The notes beneath the pieces are model-generated. The model was given only the letters and a program-made list of their open reading frames with translations, was not told the origin of the DNA and searched no databases. From assembly GCA_030015575.1 (NCBI GenBank), contig CM057337.1:378409582-378473581 (forward strand): 64,000 bases of DNA. Reading direction: 5' to 3'. Position numbers and translations under genes: made by a program. This document shows, piece after piece, positions 55,897 to 64,000 of this stretch; positions within the stretch are counted from its first letter, which is position 1; every line of letters begins with the position of its first letter. Source of the DNA: Agapanthus africanus. Taxonomy: Eukaryota; Streptophyta; Magnoliopsida; Asparagales; Amaryllidaceae.

Positions 55897-56609
55897 TGTC
55901 ACGACCCGAAATTGGCACGTGACGGCCCTAATACTACGCAACGTCTACAGGCGTAACGCAGTAAAAGAAAGCCAAAATCCAGAAATCTAAACCAGTAAAA
56001 GACAAGAAAAGATAAGAAATATTGTTTAAAAGTCTTTGAAATCACAACCCAAATTTTTTAAAAGTCCAACTTTATTTCCTTTAAAATTTTGGCAGCACCT
56101 CCTTTGTAAAAGCTAGCCCCAAAAATGGATACAACATAAATATAAAGTAAAGCATCCCCAAACGGGAGCAAATACACGCCCAAAGGCGGAAAACAACCAC
56201 CACAACAAATATATGACGCCGTAGCGAAGAAATAAAAGACGGTAGAAAGGAAACTGTATAAAAGACAACAAGTCATAAATAATATACAATATCGTCCTCA
56301 CCAAGTCTCTAAGTCAACAAGGAAATATTGTAGATGGAGAGTACAAGGATACAACGAATATACAATATAACAAACGAATAACCACAAAACCCACCTAAGC
56401 AAACTGCACACTATGAGCTGATGCGGTATCCGTAGCAAAAGATGATAACATATGTGATAATAGCCTGCCTCTGACTATCCTGAGGAACACCTGCAAACAC
56501 TGTGGCACAACGGCGGTGAGTTGCCAACTCGTGAATAGTAAATAACATATGCAGGTAATCGCGAGTATGCACGTACAGCGTGAATCTAACATGTGAAATT
56601 AATAGCAAT

Positions 56610-56840
56610 AAAAAGTCATATGAATGCAATAATCATGAAAGGTACACTAGCAGGTACAACTAATACATGAAGCAATGCATATGAATAAAGGTATGTAAAT
56701 GAAACAGTCATGAAAGGTACTCTAACAGGTACTACTAATAAATGAAGAAATGATATGAATAGAGGTATGTAAACGCAACAGTCATGGAAGGTACATTAAC
56801 AGGTACACTAATGCATGAAGCAGTGCATAAACAGTAAATG
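56610..56840. repeat. Three imperfect ~74-bp repeats in H LTR
   Basis: Units share catgaaaggtac, aacaggta and aatgaagca. The E LTRs show diverged versions (34850-35000), so the repeat is a family feature. Confidence 0.7.
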
Positions 56841-56954
56841 TAGAGTATGGAATAAAATATGTCGTTTCCACGGAATCCTGACATCGTGGTAGGATCAAAA
56901 TCCATCAAGACAATCCAAATCCCAATTTCCTCAAATCAACCCCCAATTTGGCTA

Positions 56955-57130
56955 TCATATCAAATAAGTCTCACATATCCTTAATGTTCAATAACAAGTA
57001 GATCTCACATATCCCGTATGTACAATATCAAGTATATCTCACATACCCCGAATGTACAATATCAATTAGATCTCACATATATCCTGTAATCAATATCAAA
57101 TAAATTCTCAAATGTCCTAAATCCAATATC
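56955..57130. repeat. Imperfect ~37-bp repeats in H LTR
   Basis: About four units of the form caatatcaagtagatctcac followed by atatcc and a short AT-rich spacer. Confidence 0.7.
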
Positions 57131-59667
57131 AATGAGTCCTTTGCATTCTAGGTATATTTGCATGAATAAATATGATGATGTATATAATTTAATGTCAATA
57201 CACATATATTAGCGTCCCATTCCACTAATATTGGTGTAAGGGTATATATAACAGCGGCCTAAACCCCTGTTATATATACAAAGGAGTAAAAAGAAATATC
57301 ATGAAACCAATGTGTCAAGCATCGACACAGAAATGCAGGTCTATCAGGTGCTGTCACCACGACTGGCACCCTGATAGTTACGTATCATACGCTATCCCGA
57401 AAGCTCGAGTGCCTAGCTCTGACCCTTGCCTCTCGACGTATCTATACGTACATGACTCCTATCGGTATCCACATGATAACCGCCGAGTCATTGGTAATGT
57501 CACCGGTAGGTACTTGCCCGCCTCCAGGATCAATCGGCAAAGTCCATCGATCTTCTTGCCGAGGGGAACCATACCGGGCCCCACCATGTACCCTCATACG
57601 GCATCCACACCTCGTATGGGGTATATAATCAGAACCGATAAATCTCATGGTGGCTGCACAAATATCATATCAAGGAATCCGGGGTTTTCAATTAATGCAT
57701 AATTTCATGAACTCCCGCGGTTCCCAAATCCAGAAAACATCATGTAAAATCCAAATAACAATGCGCAAATCCAGGAATAAATATGTGCGATATATCTGAA
57801 ATGCGAGCATATAAAGGAAAATATGTAGCTGAAACCAGATGTATGCGAAATCAGTATGGTACAGCTATGTATAGGTGTCTACCTATAAGCAAATGATGTT
57901 GTATACCCCCCTGGGTATAGCAAATATATAGGGTACCCCCCAGGTATAAGTAACATATATGCAAAGTATACCTGTAGTTATATCGTAAAGTGTGTATGCA
58001 CTTATCACTAATGTTACGATACACTATAGGTGTACAGATAACTAGCATGTAAGTATGTCAGATCATATGTGTAAGCATGTAGGTATACAGGTATGCTATA
58101 AGTCAATGCGTGAAGAAATATGAATCAAAGTCTCAATGTCCTTAACCAAGCAATATTATATCTATATGTGGGTTATGCGTGACATGGCAATTATTGACAG
58201 TGTGTGTAGCATACAATCAGTGCTCGTGCAACATGAATCGTCAACAATATGTGCAGTGTCCTACTACTACTAGTCCAGGCACAACTACATCTAAGTAATA
58301 GGGTAAAGGCGCAATTCTAACAATAACGTAGAATATGTGACAGGTAATAAAATCTCTAGCCCTGACGCATAACTCCATGCGTGCGATTCCCCTGTAGATG
58401 TTAAATTTACTCACCAACGCTCCTGTCTAAGTGAAGCCTACCACCTGTTTTCCCTTTTCGTAGCGTCCGAAGTCCCCGCTTGCGAACCTAAAATTTCACA
58501 AACACAACACATAAGAAAATATCCTACATCGATGAAAAGACATCGAAACGCAAGAATGACGCCCTGAAAATTACACTGCGCGCTTAGCGCATCTATCGCG
58601 CACGACATCGGACAAAAACCCTAATTGGGGTCGCTAAACTATAAAACACTAAGTCTAGACCCCGATCGTCCCGATCGTGCAAGACAACACAAAAATTACG
58701 ATGAATACAATCGATATAACCTCGCAACGACCAATCGAACACACGTCGGAAAAACCCCGAAATCTAGTAAGCAACCTATCGCAATATTTCGCACTAGTTT
58801 CAAGCTAACGCATATCTAGCGATTATAAACACCTTAAAATAGCTTAACTAAGCTATAAAAACCAATTCTATATTTTTAACACTTGCTAAATAAATTTTAG
58901 CAAAAACCTAGTAAGCAAAATTGCATAATTAAACAAAATGTTCATTAGCAAAAATTAACATTTTCTACTAGGTTAATCTTCTCCAAAACACAGATTAACA
59001 CTTCAAATAAACATTAAACACATAAATCAAGTTTTACCCTAACTAGATTATCATAAAAATCTTGTCTTGAATCAAACATGAAATTAGAAGCTTAAATAAA
59101 ACATTAATATACTAATTAGAAATTTAGAAACAACAAAAAAGATTAGGGTTAGGGTTTAATACCTCCACAAAAGATCAAAACCAAGAAACCAAACTCATCA
59201 TCTTTTCCTCAAAAATGATGTTTTGAATGAAGATCCAAGCTACTTTTGTGAAGAAGAAAGAAGGAAAATGAATATATTTGAGTTTTTGTGATTTTATTTG
59301 GATTTTTCAGGATTTATTTGTGCAAGAAATGATGAAAAATGAGTGAGAAAAGAAAACGGCAGCCAAGAACAAGTAGTGGCCGGCCATGAGGGAGTGTGGG
59401 GGGTTTTGTGCAAAAATGTGAAGAAATTTCTAGCAAAAATCATTAAATGCAAAAATGACAGCTTTTCTTTCTTTTCTTTTCTTTTTTAATTCAAAACCTT
59501 TTGCACTAAAAAAATATCTAGATATTTAAAAGAAGGTTCTAAAAATAATTGTAGTGATGATTTCCAAGAATTTTCATTCAGAAAAATTTTCCCGATTTAC
59601 GCGCATATTTTACCGGCTAAAATAATATTTTATTTGGGAAAATTTCTATCTGAACCAAAACCTCCCA

Positions 59668-61800
59668 TGTTGGAGATAGTGCCCTCATAGTCAATTATTG
59701 GATCGCAGGTACGTGATTGCAATGATTGCGGAGGACCTATCCCGGTAGGACAGTCTTACTCGAGATGATAGTATACTATCTGGTTTGCCTTTATCAGTCG
59801 TGTACATGTTCAGGTGACTGATTGCATGTTACACTTTGATAGAGCCCTTAGGATCTGGCTTTACTACCAACTGTATGATGGCGATCATATACGTGAGAGT
59901 TGGGTAGTTTATATGCATATCCTTAATTGTGGTCCCTAGTCGTGGGAGTTTCGAGACAGGGCATCGATACTCCGGAGTAGACTAGTGTATACAGTCGAGA
60001 CCCCGACGAGGGGCGGTGGCCGGTCTCACAAGCCACTGGTGTCAGTTGGATCACCTAAGATGTATACAGGTGCTCATTGGGTTATGAGTACACCGGACAG
60101 GACTCGCCGGGAATCTGCTAGTTAGTACTATACCTATCGTCAGATAGCAGTTCCCAGGTGACATGTGTACAGGTTAGTTCATCGACCTGAGGTCGTCATT
60201 TGTCTCGTGTGAGTTCCCACTGTCCTTTGATTTCTACCCTACCACGGCTCAAAGGAGTCGTGCAAACAGGTAGCTTTTGGGTACAGTCCCGAGCCATATG
60301 GAGGCACGTGAGCGGATCGGCAGGGGATTCGTCTCTCCCGGTATTGGGGGCGAGATCGTGCTGTGTCTAGGAGAGCCATTACACATAGCCCACGGCCGTG
60401 GCAGGAGATTTACTGGTAGGTACTCCAGTAGTATCTCAGGGTGTTATTGGGCTTCACTCCGACACGACTTATACTGCTTCTAGGGGTCTGACGTTACTAG
60501 CCCCCTAGGCGGATATGCGATACTCATTGACGAACGGACCGGACTGTATATACATTGTCACTGTTAGACTCAGTAGGGTTTCTGGATGTGTTAGCTCATC
60601 GGCCACCCTTGAGTGCGCTCATCAGCCTCCCTTAAGTTCAGTCCGTGGGCAGCCGTCACGCATAGCTAGTGCAGTTGACGGTTTGTGGTTAAACCCACTG
60701 CCAGGGTACTGAAGAGTCATTAGAGTCCCCCACAGACAGTTTCCCAAGTTTCGGGCGAAACGTTGTAGAGGCCGTATGGTTTTATGGCAGGGTTCGGAAA
60801 ATGCACGTGCGTTTACGCACGTGTCGATTTTCGGACAGATGTTACTGGTCGGCTTTGGTTTAAGCCGGATCCGAGTATTATATTGAGTAGGTATAATATC
60901 TTTGTCTCAGTTGCATTTGTATTCGGTCGTAATATAAATGCGGGTATTTTTATACAGTTTCGGGGTTGTCCTGAAATTCGTTTCAGGATCACTTTTGGAA
61001 GTTGCCAGTTTCCAGTTTTCTATCAGCCGTCTTTTAACATTCGGTTAAAGACGGATTTATCTTTTCTTCTGATATGAGTGAGTCATCATTCTAGAAGCTT
61101 CTAGAAGTGATGAAGTGGCTTCATGACTCATTTGGCATTAATGGTGTCATTAAAGCTTTTGGTGACTAGCCTAATGACTCATGCTTTGTGATTAATTCCT
61201 TTTGGATTGCTTAAGATATTTTGAAGTGAGAAGCTTTCCTATGTTCACCCCCCCTCTCCTACGGTCACCTCCCTCATTCTATAAAGAGGCCGGCCCCTCT
61301 CTCTCTCTCTCATGGTTGTTGTTTTCATCGGTTAGAAAAGATATGATAGTTTTGGGGTGTATGGAATTCACAGTTCATTTTATTCCATCACCCGATTTCC
61401 ACGGCAACTTCATTAACCGATCGTCCACGGATTTGGACGAAGTGAGACAAAGTCATCTACTCATTCTCTACATCAATCTTGGTCGTCGCTTTTAGCAAAC
61501 TTGACGATCGAGTTGCCTCGAGTCAGAGGCGGGAGCCCGTTTAAAGAACCGATCATGTGGTGCCACCTCGACGGAGGAGTTCGGAGATCGACGAGATCGG
61601 AGCAGCAGCAACGGAGCGTGGGATGATGGTTGAAGAACGAAGGACTCGGATCTTTCGGTATAACCATTCTACACTCTTTACAGTTTGTTAGTTTAGCAAT
61701 AATGGCAGATCCGGGTTAAAGTATACGATAGCGCCAAGTTAAAAAGTTTTATTCCGCATTTGGCGTCTGTAGACTGCCGGGGCGCTAGCGTAGACTTACA
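59668..61800 (+). repeat. Element I 5' LTR (plus-strand Copia)
   Basis: Starts tgttggagatagtgccctca and ends tagacttaca, with the PBS immediately after. It is 2133 bp long and related to the B LTR in its core, with the covarying hairpin at 60109-60155. The start resembles Angela/BARE LTRs. The presumed left TSD is tccca (59663-59667); the right copy is off-window. Confidence 0.88.
61280..61285 (+). promoter_or_regulatory. TATA box, element I LTR
   Basis: TATAAA followed about 15 bases later by a CT repeat (61296-61310), a typical plant LTR promoter layout. Confidence 0.55.
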
Positions 61801-61813
61801 GTGGTATCAGAGA
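61801..61813 (+). promoter_or_regulatory. Primer-binding site of I
   Basis: gtggtatcagaga, matching initiator tRNA-Met except at its last base. Confidence 0.88.
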
Positions 61814-62011
61814 CTAACCATTTTGCTATGCTAACTTGTGCTAACGCGTTTAAAACATCGATCCGACCGAAAATCAAAAACGACAAAATCCTTGCATGAC
61901 AGTTTCTGTTGATTTTAAACGGTGTCAAAATTGATTTCTGGATGTCTTAAAAATCCGTGTAGGAGATTATAAGACCCACGACAAAATTTGGAGTCGTGAC
62001 TCCTCCAAGTT

Positions 62012-62079
62012 GCCGCGGAAGGGCGGCCAAACCCATGGTTTGGCCGCGCTTCCGCGGCCATGTGAGGAGCACGTGCTCC
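62012..62079 (+). other. Long GC-rich hairpin and flanking palindrome, I leader
   Basis: GCCGCGGAAG (62012-62021) pairs with CTTCCGCGGC (62049-62058), and inside it CGGCCAAACC pairs with GGTTTGGCCG. The 14-bp palindrome GGAGCACGTGCTCC follows at 62066-62079. GGAGTC-GT-GACTCC precedes it at 61990-62003. Confidence 0.68.
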
Positions 62080-63276
62080 CAAATTTTTGCAGTGGGTTCT
62101 TCTGTGGATTTTGGGGTTTTTGATATATTTAGTTTTGGCCCAGATTTTGTTACTGTTCACCAGTAAGCTGTGGGGCCCACTTTTTAATATTTCGTCTTTG
62201 GTCGATCGAAATTTAAACACGTTAGTTTACAGTGCTTACATTATATCTCCGACCGGGAATGTCATTTGATCGGTAAACCGCGTCTGATTGCTATAGTTCT
62301 TTTAGACGGGTTTGCGAACGTGACATTCGCATTGATGTTCTGTGTTGTGCTGTGATGTTGCGGATTTGTCGTGGTGGATAGCAGTGTGCAATGGTAGTAC
62401 AGTTTATGTTTATTTGTACATTTGATATTGCGGGGCGAGCGTCCAACTTGTGGACAGCCGTCACTGCCTGTTGTATAATATTCTTTTGGGGCACGACCAG
62501 GTTGCGGTCGATGTACCTATTGTACTATTTTTCATTACTGTACTAGGTCTTACCCCGCGACGGAGTGCACGGATAGCCGGGTTCTGGAGGGCAACGGGTC
62601 CGCATCTCATGGCTTTGGGAGGCAGAGGGGCCCCACTCTAAAATTGGCAGACTGTTCGCCGCACTCGTAGGGGGTACAGGTTGACCCAAGGAGGGGTGCT
62701 CAATTTACCGGATTCCGTGAAGTGCCGGGTATTCCATTCACTATGCTGTGGGGACTGCCTCGCTTCAGGTTTTGGCGGGTAACTTGCCGCACCCGTAGGG
62801 GTCTAGGTTTCATTGCACAGGCTATCCACATGACAGGGGAACGTCGGGTTTCAGCAGCGGCTCTGTGAAACCCGGGGATCCCAGATATCTGTATTGTTCT
62901 GTGATGCTTATTACTTTTCTGTAATGTTGCATATTATCACGCCTGGAGCGATTATGTATATTGGTTTATATACTATTAGATGTTGTATATGTTTTACACC
63001 CGCGCTAGTCCAGTCCCCGCTCTGTCGTTAGTTAAGTAACCTAACGGGTGATGACGGGACCCAGTGACGAATGCGGATGGCATATACGTACATTTTATTT
63101 TCGTTCTTTTCTGGTGTGATTTATTGATGGGACTGCGTTGATTCTGATCAATGCAAAGTAAAACAAACCTGTTTTTAGTTGTTGGAACAAATTTAAAAAG
63201 TGTTATTGCAAAGACGTTTCCTTTTGTTTTGCATAGCGGTATTCGGTGGGAATATCCTGCACCTCATTCGACGAGG

Positions 63277-63450
63277 CAAGGGCTGATATCCCTTCACCGG
63301 GAAAGACCCCTTGGACAGAAGTTTGCGTCAGGGTAATAACTTTACTATAGTCGATTACATGTTGCTTTGCATAGCGGTATTCAGTGGAATATCCTGCACC
63401 TCATTCCACGAGGAAAGAGCCGAGATCCCTTTACCGGGAGTGACCTCTTT
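63277..63450 (+). repeat. Tandem UUCACC hairpins, element I copy
   Basis: First hairpin 63277-63313: CAAGGG/CCCTTG, inner TCCC-UUCACC-GGGA. Second hairpin 63414-63450: AAAGAG/CTCTTT, inner TCCC/GGGA. Each is preceded by gctttgcata-type and cctcatt boxes. Confidence 0.67.
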
Positions 63451-63589
63451 AGCAAAAGGTTTTCGCCACTATATTTTAAAAAGCTATCAGGTTCCTTCAG
63501 CGATATCAAGTTCACTACGCTAAAGGTTTTTCGCCAAAAACCAGCCGTAGCCCTCCGTCACTTCTTTTGGGTATTCAGTAGTATTCAAG

Positions 63590-63797
63590 CTATGTATTTT
63601 AGCCAAAGTTAAGGCATAGTGTTTGGTAGCTGCTGGGTATTCAATTGTTGCATAGATAGATGAGTTAGTTTGGGACAGTCGTTCTGCCGATTGGCCAAAG
63701 TCAGGGGCATGTGCGGGTGGGTTCAAATTGACAAGATAGTGATGGGTAGAACTTGGCATGTGACTTATGACATTTTGACCAAAGCCAAGGTTATAAG
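63590..63797 (+). promoter_or_regulatory. Three-hairpin leader array, element I copy
   Basis: Hairpins at 63590-63619 (CTATG/CATAG), about 63680-63715 (weak outer stem) and 63764-63797 (CTTATGAC/GTTATAAG, one G-U). Heads have the loop CAAA: TTAGC/GTTAA, TTGGC/GTCAG and TTGAC/GCCAA. Confidence 0.68.
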
Positions 63798-64000
63798 AGC
63801 ATGGGGCAAAAATCAGATCGGGAGTTTCTAAAGAAACTGAAACTTGCCAAGTATGCGCATACCTTCTGGAGTATGAGTAACGTGGATGCATTCCATCACG
63901 TTATCATGCGATGAGAGTTGGATCCCGATTCCCACTGATGAGTTGGTTTACTCTTCGGGTGATCCCGATTGATTCTTCTTTAGGTTTGGAGGAGAATTTG

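Larger units (their letters stand above)
55897..59667 (-). repeat. Element H: minus-oriented Gypsy LTR related to E
   Basis: Starts tgtcacgacccgaaattgg, the reverse complement of the E LTR end. It follows the E LTR in order (reversed) for 3771 bp, close to the E length. The far end abuts I, and its last bases (ctccca) read TGGGAG on the minus strand, so it may be exactly or nearly complete. It has no PBS or gag next to it inside the window. It contains two internal repeat blocks, listed separately. Open frames here (up to 133 codons) have no domain. Confidence 0.8.
61814..64000 (+). promoter_or_regulatory. Element I leader (gag lies beyond the window)
   Basis: Colinear with the B leader but retaining the tandem UUCACC hairpins. 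It includes the GC-rich hairpin with palindromes (61990-62079), a CGTTAG/CTAACG hairpin near 63026-63046, tandem hairpins (63277-63450) and the three-hairpin array (63590-63797). Near 63960 it jumps to sequence matching B near 12510, so about 190 bp including the GNRA hairpin is deleted. No gag start is reached by 64000. Confidence 0.78.

Noticed and set aside
57301..57702. 133-codon frame in H
   Set aside because: It has no protein signature. The aligned E LTR segments are open on the opposite strand in a different frame, so it is chance.
55897..59667. H as the 5' LTR of the same element as G
   Set aside because: No PBS precedes it, and G and H LTRs appear too different in aligned parts (for example 53370-53420 against 58370-58415). 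One old element remains possible but was not asserted.
1..64000. Host protein genes, tRNA, rRNA or organelle DNA
   Set aside because: None was recognised. All longer frames are retrotransposon products or chance. Short tRNA-like folds could not be excluded without a tRNAscan-type search.

Overview
The window is repetitive intergenic DNA from a flowering plant, probably one with a large genome. No host gene was found. Almost every base belongs to a long terminal repeat (LTR) retrotransposon: five Ty1/Copia elements with the same primer site, polypurine tract and leader plan (A, B, C, D, I), one Copia LTR fragment (F), and Ty3/Gypsy-type elements or LTRs (E, G, H). All boundaries were read by eye. 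Those with matching 5-bp target-site duplications (TSDs) are secure.

Layout. Element C (minus strand) spans 1-29179, and its left LTR lies just outside the window. C is split at 2041/23094 by element A (minus, 2042-23088, TSD agttt). A is split at 8383/18826 by element B (plus, 8384-18820, TSD ctttc). C itself sits in the left LTR of element D (minus, 29180-50304). D is also split at 31862/43263 by Gypsy element E (plus, 31863-43257, TSD accaa). D sits in a plus-oriented LTR, F (50305-52202), and F sits in an old minus-oriented Gypsy LTR, G (52203-54890). After a non-coding stretch with a minisatellite come a minus-oriented Gypsy LTR, H (55897-59667), and the 5' LTR and leader of a plus-strand Copia element, I (59668-64000). 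The nest is therefore G > F > D > (E; C > A > B), six levels deep.

Coding state. Only B has an uninterrupted gag-pol frame (1316 codons from ATG 12668). It carries protease, integrase DD35E, reverse transcriptase YVDD and RNase H residues, but one integrase zinc-finger cysteine is tyrosine. A and C lack nearly all of gag. D has gag but is broken, with changes in integrase and reverse transcriptase catalytic residues. E keeps a gag frame and a decayed pol. By-eye LTR divergence rises outward (B about 1.1 percent, A about 1.8 percent), as the nesting predicts.

The most interesting signal is non-coding. The roughly 2-kb leader between primer-binding site and gag holds a recurring set of RNA hairpins in A, B, C, D and I. 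These are a long GC-rich hairpin, tandem hairpins with a UUCACC loop, an array of three hairpins with similar heads on different stems, and a GNRA hairpin near gag. Stem sequences differ between elements, yet pairing is kept by compensatory changes. A further covarying hairpin lies in the LTRs. This looks like a selected RNA system for packaging, dimerisation or translation of Angela/BARE-like Copia elements. The closest known parallels are the long BARE leader and the gag-less BARE-2.
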